The notes below the pieces were generated by a model. That model had not been told where the DNA came from, searched no databases, and saw only the letters and a program-made list of their open reading frames with translations. Both the position numbers and the translations under genes were made by a program. DNA of 16,369 nt from Candidatus Altarchaeales archaeon WOR_SM1_86-2 (GTDB lineage Archaea > Altiarchaeota > Altiarchaeia > IMC4 > MCBC01), in contig MCBC01000145.1 in NCBI GenBank assembly GCA_001723855.1, forward strand, positions 1 through 16,369, read 5' to 3'. Below, piece after piece: positions 1 to 6,789 of the stretch (positions are counted from its first letter, which is position 1; the number at the start of each line of letters is the position of its first letter).

Positions 1-10
1 TTTTAGTAAT

Positions 11-121
11 ATGATTATAAAGGCGTGTAAGGTAAAAAAGTATCGCAAGAGTGTATTTTTGGCTTTAGACAAAGACATATTCCTAAAAATGGTTAAAGTT
101 ACGGATCAAAATAATTTTTAG
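11..121 (+). CDS. Short ORF at the window edge, possibly the end of a larger gene
   Basis: A 36-codon reading frame, rich in lysine, ends at a TAG at 119-121. The frame is also open upstream to the window edge, so it could be the 3' end of a longer gene or chance. I recognise no domain. Composition is similar to the A+T-rich DNA that follows. Treat as a weak hypothetical. Confidence 0.15.
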   Translation: MIIKACKVKKYRKSVFLALDKDIFLKMVKVTDQNNF

Positions 122-607
122 AAAATTTCTGAACAGAAATATATCCATTAAAATATATTAACTAAAATAGATATGTTTTAAAGAAATATATATAATAGAT
201 ATTTTTTTATAGATTTTATAGATAGGCTTTATTTTAGAAGATACAATACAATTTTTGTGAGGAATAACCGTTAATTTTTTGGTATTCTGGCTGGAAAATA
301 CCCGAACCAGGGTTTTCTTAGAGCAGTATAGATCTTTAGAAGTAATTAATTCGATTGCAGCAGGTTGATTTTTTTCGGGGGATATCATGGGTATTTATCA
401 AAAGTGTCGATTTGAGAGCAATCTTTATTATTTAGGGTATAGTAAATGAGTGATAAAGCCCCTAAAAATTACACTTTTTCCGGCAAAATTTCGGGATCGA
501 AATTTTATTGAAATATACCTTTACAGTAACAGATCATATAGAAATTGTCATTTTTCCTGTATTTTTGCTGTTTACCCCCCCCCAAATCAGGCAAATATGC
601 AATATCA

Positions 608-620
608 CATTGTTACAATG
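608..620. repeat. Perfect 13-bp odd palindrome
   Basis: CATTGT-T-ACAATG is a perfect inverted repeat around a single central T. It lies in non-coding DNA 53 bp before a second odd palindrome with a similar left arm (CAcATTGT versus TTCACCAT). This is the geometry of a dimeric DNA-binding site, but no regulator or target gene can be assigned. Confidence 0.4.
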
Positions 621-660
621 GACTATTTCTATCTCCCAGATTTTACCCCTCCATTATTTG

Positions 661-677
661 TTCACCATTATGGTGAA
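661..677. repeat. Perfect 17-bp odd palindrome
   Basis: TTCACCAT-T-ATGGTGAA is a perfect inverted repeat with 8-bp arms and one central T. Its length makes chance less likely than for the shorter palindromes nearby. It could be an operator or a small hairpin. It overlaps no credible coding region. Confidence 0.45.
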
Positions 678-864
678 AAAATCAAATTTTCGTGAGATTT
701 CTGATTTCCTGAAAAATTATAGAAAAAAAATAATATATATGATTCATAAGATTTTTTTGATTAGTTCTTTTATAATAGAATAATTAAGAAATATATTCTA
801 TAATAGATGTTTTATAATAAATCTATTTTAGTTATACAATATAAAAATTTTGAGGTTTATAGAA

Positions 865-1095
865 AAAAATTATGTGAGAGTTTGCTGATCGTACGGACAA
901 ACAAACCCCGGTTTCCTTTCCAATCTCCGAAATCGAATCTGCTGCTCTAAGTATGGGACACTGTCCCGGAAAGCATCTTATGTTCCCTTCCAAACTTCCA
1001 ACACCGCACCGGCTCTACTCAAACTCAAAATTAGTTGACTCCCGAACCACGGGTTTTGACTTTCGATGTGGTTCACGGGGCCACTTCTTTTTTCC
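865..1095 (+). ncRNA. Candidate structured RNA (G+C-rich island)
   Basis: In an A+T-rich genome, an isolated G+C-richer non-coding stretch often marks a structured RNA. A TATA-like run (about 834-848, ATACAATATAAAAAT) sits some 25 bp before the proposed start. The island holds the palindrome GGGACA-C-TGTCCC (955-967). It ends with a bulged stem-loop pairing 1041-1050 with 1068-1078, followed by T-rich tracts (about 1086-1112), like a terminator. I do not recognise it as SRP RNA, RNase P RNA or a tRNA. Orientation is inferred from the promoter-like and terminator-like ends only. Confidence 0.25.
1041..1092 (+). terminator. Bulged stem-loop followed by T-run
   Basis: CCCGAACCAC (1041-1050) pairs with GTGGTTC-ac-GGG (1068-1078) across a 17-nt loop, with a two-base bulge. 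A T6 run follows shortly after and another T-rich tract near 1106. A similar but shorter CCCGAACCAGGG element lies at 301-312. Either a terminator for the candidate RNA upstream or part of that RNA. Confidence 0.3.
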
Positions 1096-1202
1096 CCGCA
1101 TTTCTTTTTTAACTCAAAACTAAAATAAAATTAAAGACGTGCTTCACATAAACACTGGAACGGAAAATATCGGTATTCCAACGGAATTAAATTAAAATTA
1201 AA

Positions 1203-1958
1203 ATGCTCTACTTAATCGGTCTTGGTTTATATGATGAAAAGGACATAAGCATAAGGGGATTGGAAATTTTAAGGGAATGTGATGAGATTTATGCGGAGTT
1301 CTATACCAACCGCTGGTGCGGGAACCTTAAAAATTTAGGGTTAAAAAAAGCAAGAGTATTGATAAGGAAGGATATAGAAGAAAACCCAGGGGAGAATGTT
1401 TTAAAGAATTGTAAGGGAAAGAAGGTGGCGCTGCTTGTCCCGGGGGATCCGATGATCGCCACGACACACATTGATTTGGTTTTGAGAGCAGAAAAATTGG
1501 GGGTTTCTGTAGAGATTGTTCATTCATCATCCGTCTGCTCGGCGATCTCTGAAACCGGGCTTCAGGCATATAAATTCGGCAAGACGGCATCGATAGCATT
1601 CCCTGAAAAAGATTATTTCCCGGAGTCGTTCTATAACGTGCTGAAAGAAAATTTAGAACTCTGTCTCCATACACTCATGCTCCTGGATGTAAAATCCGAG
1701 GAAAACAGGTTCATGTCAGTAAACCAGGCAATTGAGATTTTGCTTGAGATCGAAGATAAAAGAGGCGATGGGGTTTTTACGGAAAAAACCAGATGCGTTG
1801 GATGCGCGAGATTGGGCTCCAGGAGGCGGGTGATCAAAGAGGGGAGTGCCCACGATTTATTGAACTGCGACTTTGGGCTGCCGCCGCACTGCCTGGTCGT
1901 GCCGGGGGAATTGCATTTTATGGAGGAAGAAGCATTAGTGAGATTCAGAATTTTTTAA
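1203..1958 (+). CDS. dphB: Diphthine synthase
   Basis: S-adenosylmethionine-dependent methyltransferase that methylates the modified histidine of elongation factor aEF2, the step after Dph2 in diphthamide synthesis; cytosolic. The 251 residues match the usual length of archaeal DphB. Visible family marks are the N-terminal MLYLIGLGLYDEKDIS start, the YAEFYT segment near residue 31, the GDPMIATTH loop near residue 84 that belongs to the SAM-binding pocket of tetrapyrrole-methylase-fold enzymes, and the C-terminal CLVVPGELHFMEEEAL. The start is fixed by the conserved N-terminus. A+T-rich DNA precedes it without a Shine-Dalgarno site. A TPR gene follows 34 bp downstream but appears to have its own TATA box. 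Confidence 0.95.
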   Translation: MLYLIGLGLYDEKDISIRGLEILRECDEIYAEFYTNRWCGNLKNLGLKKARVLIRKDIEENPGENVLKNCKGKKVALLVPGDPMIATTHIDLVLRAEKLGVSVEIVHSSSVCSAISETGLQAYKFGKTASIAFPEKDYFPESFYNVLKENLELCLHTLMLLDVKSEENRFMSVNQAIEILLEIEDKRGDGVFTEKTRCVGCARLGSRRRVIKEGSAHDLLNCDFGLPPHCLVVPGELHFMEEEALVRFRIF

Positions 1959-1960
1959 AT

Positions 1961-1970
1961 TTTTATAAAA
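1961..1970 (+). promoter_or_regulatory. TATA box (box A) of the TPR gene
   Basis: TTTTATAAAA is centred about 27 bp before the ATG at 1993. This is the spacing expected for a transcript starting at or next to the start codon, and no Shine-Dalgarno site is present. The TPR gene is therefore probably expressed separately from dphB as a leaderless mRNA. Confidence 0.5.
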
Positions 1971-1992
1971 AGAAAATAAATTAAAAATTAAG

Positions 1993-2829
1993 ATGGATGA
2001 AAAATTGGAGGAAGAGATAACAAACCTTGTTAACAATGGGAAGATAAATGATGCGCTTAAAATGGCAAGGGATGCTTTCCCGGAATCCCCCGATGATGTC
2101 TCTGACCTGTTAAACCGGATTGGCTGTGATTTTGTGCAGAGGCGGGATTATTCTACTTCCGAGAAGGTATTTACCGGGCTGATAGCAATTGACCCGAAAA
2201 ACGTTGATGCTTATTATAACCGGGGAAATGCTGCCTTGGATAAAGGTATGATGGATGTGGCAATTAGAGACTACAACAGAGTACTGGAGATAAAACCGAT
2301 GGCAATGGCGTATGTCAACAGGGGCCTGGCATATATGGAAAAGGGGGATATGGGAAAAGCATTGAGTGATTTTAATGAAGCCTTAAAGACGAATCCGGAC
2401 ACAGCAGATGCTTATCATTACCGCGGATTAATTTATATGGAAAAAGGGGATATGGAAAAAGCAATTGAGGACTTTAGCAAGGCAGTGGAAATAAATCCCG
2501 AATATGCGGAGCCGTACTGCTACCGTGGTTTAGCATACCTGGATAAAGAAGATTCAAAAAAAGCGCTGGGTGATTTGAACAAAGCAATAGAATTGAATCC
2601 CGGGTTTGGACTGGCGTATGCGCGCAGGGGTTTGGCATATCTCAGTAGGGGAAATCTGAACCGGGCGATTATGGACTGCGATAAAGCCATACGCCTTGAC
2701 CGAAGGAATCCGGAAGCATACTACTACAGGGGAATGGCACATTACCACGACGGCAATCACAGGAAGGCGAAGGACGATTACAAGAAAGCATGCTCACTGG
2801 ACCCTGGTTTGAAGGACCAGCCTTATTGA
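1993..2829 (+). CDS. Tetratricopeptide repeat protein
   Basis: A 278-residue soluble protein built almost entirely of TPRs. After an N-terminal helical part (about 1-35), one degenerate repeat is followed by six clear 34-residue repeats from about residue 70 onward. Each begins AYxxRG, continues with YMEKGDMxKAIxDF and ends AIExNP. No signal peptide, membrane segment or enzymatic domain is seen, so it is likely a protein-binding scaffold in the cytoplasm; the partner is unknown. Lysine, aspartate and tyrosine are abundant, as in many archaeal and planctomycete-type TPR proteins. Its neighbours (dphB upstream, convergent membrane protein downstream) do not define a function. Confidence 0.85.
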   Translation: MDEKLEEEITNLVNNGKINDALKMARDAFPESPDDVSDLLNRIGCDFVQRRDYSTSEKVFTGLIAIDPKNVDAYYNRGNAALDKGMMDVAIRDYNRVLEIKPMAMAYVNRGLAYMEKGDMGKALSDFNEALKTNPDTADAYHYRGLIYMEKGDMEKAIEDFSKAVEINPEYAEPYCYRGLAYLDKEDSKKALGDLNKAIELNPGFGLAYARRGLAYLSRGNLNRAIMDCDKAIRLDRRNPEAYYYRGMAHYHDGNHRKAKDDYKKACSLDPGLKDQPY

Positions 2830-2838
2830 GTTAAACGC

Positions 2839-3646
2839 TCAAGACCTCCTTAATTCAACGAATCTCGCAAGTTCCTCAAGTATCGCCTTTTTTTCAGCTT
2901 TCGGATATTTTTTCCCTGTCCGATCGTCTCCACATTGCTTTTAGCCATGCAGGAGCACAGAACCCCAGGTAAAGGACAATTCCACACAGCGCTGCAGAGA
3001 TATTGGATGCAAAAAAGAGTATTGCCCTTGCAGAACCCTCCTGTGTCGCACTGATAATGATAAAAATGTACGCGATAATGGCAAATACCGCACCAATGCT
3101 CATCATTTGAGACCTTCGTATCGCGACATTACGTGTCATTAATCCTGAATGTTTCCAGAATTGGTATGCGATTATGCTCCAGTAGAGGAACCAGAAAGAC
3201 AAAAGCATGATCGATTTTATCCCCTGCCTCTCGAGCATTGGCACATCACCGTCTGCAGGCACAATATCTACAGGTAATGCAAGAATGATTATCAGGGAGA
3301 TGATCAGATGTACTGCCGCATATTTTATATACTTTTTCATATAATCCACAAAATCTGTAAGAAACACGAAAAGCCAGAACAAACCAATCAGGTTGCAGCA
3401 ATCAAAGATATATGCCAGATAACCGCTTATTACCTTATCACTTTCACTCATCCCGGGAACGAGAACCACATTCAAAATTGCTGCAGCCGCAAATCCAATC
3501 GAAAAGAAAAAGAACGCGTAGAATATGTGCTTTCTTTTATCGCCGCCTTTTTTAAGATAATCATAAAATGAAAATAGTGTTATTATCCAGAAGGGCGCCC
3601 CCTTACCTATGCCTAAGATTAATTGTAAATTGACCATGGTTGGCAA
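2839..3646 (-). CDS. Seven-helix membrane protein with a late frameshift
   Basis: The intact frame (2894-3646, 250 residues) encodes about seven hydrophobic helices, roughly at residues 12-29, 41-63, 75-98, 108-127, 143-163, 180-200 and 206-230. A basic WLKAMWRRSDR segment follows. The layout resembles the 7TM sensor regions found at the front of archaeal histidine kinases, but no kinase domain follows, so function is unassigned. The frame stops at 2894. However, dropping one A from the A6 run (T6 on the plus strand, 2908-2913) opens a protein-like amphipathic tail that ends KAILEELARFVELRRS at a TGA at 2839-2841, giving about 268 residues. Either a sequencing indel, a recent mutation or programmed slippage would explain this. 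Confidence 0.6.
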
Positions 3647-3689
3647 TATATTACTCCACTCAAATTAAAATCTTTACGCGCATTTAAAC

Positions 3690-3914
3690 CTAAACGCTCA
3701 CAACCTCTTTCACCCCGGGAACCTCCTGCTTCAACATCTGCTCAATATAGTTCTTTAGGGTTAATTGGGACATCGGGCATCCTGCACACGCCCCAACCAA
3801 TTTCACTTCCACCATTCCCGTTTCCTCATCCACGCTCACCAATTCAACATCTCCGCCGTCTGCCTGCAATGCAGGCCTTACATTATCCAAAACTTTTTCA
3901 ACCTGTTCTTTCAT
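3690..3914 (-). CDS. NifU-like (Nfu) C-terminal domain protein
   Basis: A stand-alone 74-residue Nfu domain, an iron-sulfur cluster carrier that delivers clusters to apo-proteins. It has the typical [17 protein letters not shown] start (residues 10-26) and the CAGC motif (C43, C46) that binds a cluster at the interface of two subunits, followed by the [10 protein letters not shown] helix. The full length equals one domain, as is common in archaea. Its start overlaps the end of the upstream zinc protein by four bases (3911-3914), so the two are translationally coupled. This suggests a shared role around metal- or radical-dependent enzymes, but that is inference. Confidence 0.9.
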   Translation of the reverse strand: MKEQVEKVLDNVRPALQADGGDVELVSVDEETGMVEVKLVGACAGCPMSQLTLKNYIEQMLKQEVPGVKEVVSV

Positions 3915-4168
3915 TTTATATCATATTTCTGCCTGTCCTTCAATTCCTGCAGTTTCCCTTTATTCCATCCGGTGATATTCTGGTAATAGCCTGTGATGCG
4001 GGACCAGTGCTGAAGCGGCTGTCCCAGGTACGGCAGGGATTCCTCATACCTTTCCCTGCATTCCACCGAGCAGACAACGTCCCCTTTATCTGCCGATTTC
4101 AAATCCCTGCCCACATTTGCATGGAAATAACTTCCTTTTATCTCTTTCCCACAGACTGCACATATCAT
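3911..4168 (-). CDS. Stand-alone NrdD C-terminal-like zinc protein
   Basis: An 85-residue protein. Four cysteines in two pairs (C3-x2-C6 and C33-x3-C37) look like a zinc site. The C-terminal part, with RITGYYQN and [15 protein letters not shown] (about residues 57-82), closely resembles the extreme C-terminus of anaerobic (class III) ribonucleoside-triphosphate reductase NrdD, where a zinc site and the nearby glycyl-radical loop lie. The catalytic barrel is absent, and the glycyl-radical RVCGY-type loop is replaced by RITGYY. Small proteins of this type are often labelled as anaerobic ribonucleotide reductase, but this one cannot be the enzyme by itself. It may be an accessory or detached domain. 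It is coupled by a four-base overlap to the Nfu gene. Confidence 0.7.
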   Translation of the reverse strand: MICAVCGKEIKGSYFHANVGRDLKSADKGDVVCSVECRERYEESLPYLGQPLQHWSRITGYYQNITGWNKGKLQELKDRQKYDIK

Positions 4169-4212
4169 CCTGGCTTTTTAAATTATTAAAACACCAAAGA
4201 ATAAAAATAAAG

Positions 4213-4794
4213 ATGTTTGTAATAAAACTTGGAGGTAGTTTGATAAAGGATAGGGGAGCATTGAGGAGCATATTAAGTGAATTGGAGGTGCTATCCAAAG
4301 AACACCGCTTAATGATTGTTCCGGGAGGAGGGGAATTTGCCGATCTGGTAAGGACATATGACCAGGAATTTGGTCTTTCAGACAATATTTCGCATAAAAT
4401 GGCTATTTTAGCGATGGATATGAACGGGCTGGTTATCTCAAATTTTTCCGATAAATTTACACCGGTTTATTCCCTGGATCTCAATAATAAACTTTTTAAA
4501 AAAACAATTAATCAAAAATATAAAAATAAAATCCCTGTCTTGATTCCATCGCAATTCCTGTACTCAAGAAAGGATATAGAGCCCTCGTGGGATGTTACTT
4601 CGGATTCGTTATCGGTGTATATAGCAAATTTCCTTGGTGCAGAGAAATTAATCCTGCTTAAAAGCACAGATTCGGGGAAAGATTCGGTTGACCCTATGTT
4701 TAAGGAGTTTATCGAAAAATACCCAGTCAGGTACGATCTGATTAACGGAAAACACCCGGAAAGAATCAAACAGTATTTATATACAAAATCCTAA
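4213..4794 (+). CDS. mfnE: Amino-acid-kinase-fold protein, probable methanofuran pathway kinase MfnE
   Basis: A 193-residue protein of the amino acid kinase superfamily, opening with MFVIKLGGSLIKD (phosphate-binding Lys and GGS) and followed by VPGGGEFADLVR at about residues 36-47. A WDVTSDSLSVYIA segment (about 121-133) carries the nucleotide/substrate site, and AEKLILLKSTDG-like sequence follows. This order and short length match the archaeal COG2054 group, whose Methanocaldococcus member MfnE phosphorylates 5-(aminomethyl)-3-furanmethanol phosphate in methanofuran synthesis. Assignment to MfnE rather than another member is by family resemblance. The ATG at 4213 fits the conserved N-terminus; an in-frame extension to 4117 is unlikely because it crosses the divergent upstream gene. 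Methanofuran implies C1 metabolism. Confidence 0.75.
   Translation: MFVIKLGGSLIKDRGALRSILSELEVLSKEHRLMIVPGGGEFADLVRTYDQEFGLSDNISHKMAILAMDMNGLVISNFSDKFTPVYSLDLNNKLFKKTINQKYKNKIPVLIPSQFLYSRKDIEPSWDVTSDSLSVYIANFLGAEKLILLKSTDSGKDSVDPMFKEFIEKYPVRYDLINGKHPERIKQYLYTKS
4776..4783 (+). promoter_or_regulatory. TATA box of the 5S rRNA gene, inside mfnE
   Basis: TTTATATA, a perfect archaeal box A, is centred about 24 bp before the 5S rRNA 5' end at about 4803. It lies within the last codons of the upstream kinase gene, so promoter and coding sequence overlap. The 5S gene is therefore likely a separate transcription unit. Confidence 0.7.
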
Positions 4795-4802
4795 TATATT
4801 AA

Positions 4803-4919
4803 TGTCAACGGTCACAGAGGAGTGGAAACACCTGCACTCGTCCCGAACGCAGAAGTTAAGCGCTCCATCGATCCGGGTGGTACTGCATAACATGTGGGAA
4901 GCCCGGGACGCTGTTGACA
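4803..4919 (+). rRNA. rrf: 5S ribosomal RNA
   Basis: The ends pair as TGTCAAC with GTTGACA, forming helix I. The interior carries the conserved GGAAACACCTG, CCCGAACGCAGAAGTTAAGC and GGGTGGTACTGC segments of archaeal 5S rRNA. Length is about 117 nt. No 16S or 23S rRNA is present here, so this copy is unlinked from a full rRNA operon, at least within the window. Confidence 0.95.
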
Positions 4920-4953
4920 TCCTGATTCATTTTATTAAACGTAAGATACATTA

Positions 4954-5216
4954 ATGCAAGTCAGAAAATCACTGATAGAACTCCCGAGAAAAGGAAGGAC
5001 CTTGATTGTGACAGATATTCATGGCAAACTTGCGGACTTTGAGAAATATATGAAAATCGGGAATGAATTTAAAGATAAAGAGAATCATTTAATCCTTACA
5101 GGCGACATGTCCTGCTCGGCAATCATGAATGGAGTCATGTTGCCTGCGAGGATGCCTAGGAGAAAGAGATTGCTGATGTTGATGATGTCATTGAAATGAT
5201 AAAATATTTAGATTGA
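4954..5216 (+). pseudogene. Decayed calcineurin-like phosphoesterase
   Basis: The first frame starts at 4954 and gives the phosphoesterase opening TLIVTDIHGKLADFEKYM (metal-binding D-x-H) and then LILTGD (second metal motif). Straight after GD the reading frame loses sense. In another frame, starting at 5106, HVLLGNHEWSH appears, which is the GNHE third motif. In an intact enzyme, roughly 30-40 residues separate these motifs, so a deletion whose length is not a multiple of three joined them. The GNHE frame then meets a TAG at 5157 and resumes with EKEIADVDDVIEMIKYLD before a TGA at 5214-5216. The later GHxH motif is missing. It is a non-functional remnant. Confidence 0.85.
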
Positions 5217-6059
5217 TGAAATGCGCTGCCTTTTTAATCCCTTGATTCTTTCAAATCTCATTGCAGACATATCCATTACGACATAAGTTAACTCGTTGAG
5301 CTGACCCGGCTGGATGCATACAGTTCTGCCCAGAGAGGTATACCATTTCCCTGAAACATCGGGCGATTCGTGGATGTGCCCGTGAAGCGAAAGAAGGGGC
5401 TGGTTTTTCATAAGGAAATCATAAACTGCTTTTGACCCCACTTTTGTCCCGTTACTGCATTCATCAAGTCCTAATTTGTAAGGAGGCAAATGGATCACAT
5501 ACACCGCATTTGCCATATTTCTGGGACGCACCAGTTGGTTTAATTCATCCTCAATTGTCGGCAGTGTGCCTGCATAGGAAAGCCAGTCATCAATTTCCTG
5601 CAGACCATCATGTGTTGATAATAAACCGGTTCCGAACTGGTTTTGGAATACATAATCATCAGTATCCTTTCTGCATCTGTCCTTAAGCCGGAACGGGTAA
5701 TCAACAACATAGTTCATCCCGATAAATTCATAATCGCCGATCTCAAATTTCTTTTGTGCAAGATCCACGACAAAGGAAAACCTATCACATGTTTCCTCAA
5801 ACAATTCGTCAAAGATTATGAGATCATCATTTCCGAGGTAGCATAAATAATAAATTCTCTCGGATTCAAACAGCGAGAAGTGATTTTCAAGATAATTCTT
5901 AATAAATTCCCCTTGCATAAATAAATCACCGCTTTTAGGCAGCATATCCCCGCCATTGATAACCACATCCACATTGAGGGACTTTGCTGCTTTAAACAGC
6001 AGGTCATACTTCCACTTACTTCCATGAAGGTCGGTTACAAACAGGATATTCATCGTCAA
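5208..6059 (-). CDS. Calcineurin-like metallophosphoesterase
   Basis: A 283-residue cytosolic hydrolase of the metallophosphoesterase superfamily. Two-metal-site motifs appear in order: D10-L-H12, GGD at 36-38, GND at 76-78 (an Asp where most relatives have GNH), HLPP near residue 193 and GHIH near residue 228. Substrate is unknown; relatives hydrolyse phosphomono- or diesters. The start codon overlaps the stop of the upstream nucleotidyltransferase by four bases (ATGA), so it is the last gene of a five-gene minus-strand operon. An alternative start at M3 would remove the overlap. Its end runs into the tail of the decayed phosphoesterase, which is a different subfamily. Confidence 0.85.
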   Translation of the reverse strand: MTMNILFVTDLHGSKWKYDLLFKAAKSLNVDVVINGGDMLPKSGDLFMQGEFIKNYLENHFSLFESERIYYLCYLGNDDLIIFDELFEETCDRFSFVVDLAQKKFEIGDYEFIGMNYVVDYPFRLKDRCRKDTDDYVFQNQFGTGLLSTHDGLQEIDDWLSYAGTLPTIEDELNQLVRPRNMANAVYVIHLPPYKLGLDECSNGTKVGSKAVYDFLMKNQPLLSLHGHIHESPDVSGKWYTSLGRTVCIQPGQLNELTYVVMDMSAMRFERIKGLKRQRISSI

Positions 6060-6613
6060 AAGACGGATTTAGAGACCTTTTCTTTAATCTCTGAAAGTTT
6101 ATCATAAACCCCTCGCTTTTTTGCCTCTTTTTCCAGATATTTTTCATCCAGTTTTCCCATCTGTCTTGCATAAATCCCCATCGCATCCATTATATCCCGT
6201 TCTCTTGCGAATATGAGTTTGTTTATGATTGTATCTTCTGGGGATGCGATATACATTTTTGTTCCATGAAAATCTGCCTTTACTTTATTCTTAATGGTTC
6301 TTCTATCCATCTCATCATAAACTCCCTTTATATCAATACGAAACATTGTTCCTTTATATTCCACGGTGCAGTGAGAACGCTCTTTAAACGCAGCACTCAT
6401 ATCTTCCGTATCTGCAAAAAATCCATTCTCTTTGAAGAATTTAACAACTTTCTCTATATCTATCTCTTTAATTTGCATCACAACATCCAGGTCCATGGTT
6501 GTGCGGGGATTTCCATAAAAGATTGCTGCAAATCCTCCAACGATGACATAATCAATATTGTTCTCATCAAAGTTTTTGCATACCAATCTTAATATTTTTT
6601 CAATTCCCTTCAC
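6056..6613 (-). CDS. Nucleotidyltransferase-fold protein (first of two)
   Basis: A 185-residue protein with the polymerase-beta-type nucleotidyltransferase core: VIVGGFAAIFYG (G26-G27) followed by TTMDLDVVM (D41, D43), the expected metal-binding pair, and a SPEDTIINKLIFARERDIMD segment near 130-147 seen in AbiEii/MNT-related families. Such proteins often act as NMP-transferases in toxin-antitoxin pairs. A GTG start at 6611-6613 is required. The upstream 56-residue ORF ends 5 bp before it and the phosphoesterase downstream overlaps by four bases, so all are co-translated. It shares the small-ORF-plus-transferase arrangement with the next gene, which implies duplication of a two-gene module or independent acquisition of related modules. 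Confidence 0.8.
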   Translation of the reverse strand: MKGIEKILRLVCKNFDENNIDYVIVGGFAAIFYGNPRTTMDLDVVMQIKEIDIEKVVKFFKENGFFADTEDMSAAFKERSHCTVEYKGTMFRIDIKGVYDEMDRRTIKNKVKADFHGTKMYIASPEDTIINKLIFARERDIMDAMGIYARQMGKLDEKYLEKEAKKRGVYDKLSEIKEKVSKSVF

Positions 6614-6618
6614 CTTTT

Positions 6619-6789
6619 TTATTTAATTTCCGATTTATTTATTTTCAAAACAAAATTAATTAAATCAATCCCCTGGTCAAGTGTCTCCAAACCTGAAAAT
6701 TTCCTTGCTCTTATTGCATCTCTAATCCATTCTCGCTCTGTTGTTTCTTTAATTTCCTGACGCAATTTTTGCAATTCGTTTTTATCCAT
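6619..6789 (-). CDS. Small charged protein preceding a nucleotidyltransferase
   Basis: A 56-codon ORF beginning MDKNELQKLRQEIKE and ending KINKSEIK. The first half is a strongly charged helix rich in Arg, Lys and Glu (TEREWIRDAIRARKF near residues 17-31); the second half is a short hydrophobic helix (LDQGIDLINFVLKI). It overlaps the end of the upstream transferase by 8 bases and ends 5 bp before the next transferase. That packing strongly supports translation. It has no cysteines or membrane segment. Function is unknown; position and size suit a partner or antitoxin-like subunit of the transferase that follows. Confidence 0.7.
   Translation of the reverse strand: MDKNELQKLRQEIKETTEREWIRDAIRARKFSGLETLDQGIDLINFVLKINKSEIK

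Larger units (their letters stand above)
122..1202. other. Long non-coding gap with repeats and palindromes
   Basis: About 1.1 kb without a convincing gene. Positions 122-860 are extremely A+T-rich, and the open frames there have low-complexity, non-protein-like translations. The gap holds a run of nine C at 575-583, perfect odd-length palindromes at 608-620, 661-677 and 955-967, two diverged copies of an A+T-rich motif (229-262 and 822-857), and two copies of a CCCGAACCA(C)GGGTTTT element (301-316 and 1041-1057). Positions 870-1110 are clearly G+C-richer. The last 90 bp before dphB are again A+T-rich and should hold its promoter. Confidence 0.6.

Noticed and set aside
158..388. Minus-strand 76-codon ORF in the A+T-rich gap
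   Set aside because: The second half is Ile/Lys/Tyr-rich simple sequence from A+T-rich DNA, and no family is recognised.
575..583. Run of nine C as a phase-variable tract
   Set aside because: It is not within a credible reading frame or promoter, so there is no target for switching.
450..783. Two overlapping plus-strand ORFs of 81 and 91 codons
   Set aside because: Their translations are low-complexity and carry the palindromes and the C9 run; no domain or promoter supports them.
832..1014. Minus-strand open frame of about 60 codons with a protein-like stretch (PILRAADSISEIGKETG)
   Set aside because: It has no ATG or GTG start, is bounded by stops, and its end runs into A+T-rich promoter-like DNA. 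It could be a gene remnant, but there is no recognisable family.
2826..2842. Small hairpin TTGAG/CTCAA after the TPR gene as a terminator
   Set aside because: The stem is only 5 bp with no T-run after it, and it overlaps the probable tail of the convergent membrane protein gene.
5157..5159. In-frame TAG read as pyrrolysine in the decayed phosphoesterase
   Set aside because: The gene is already broken by a frameshifting deletion and lacks later motifs, so readthrough would not restore it.
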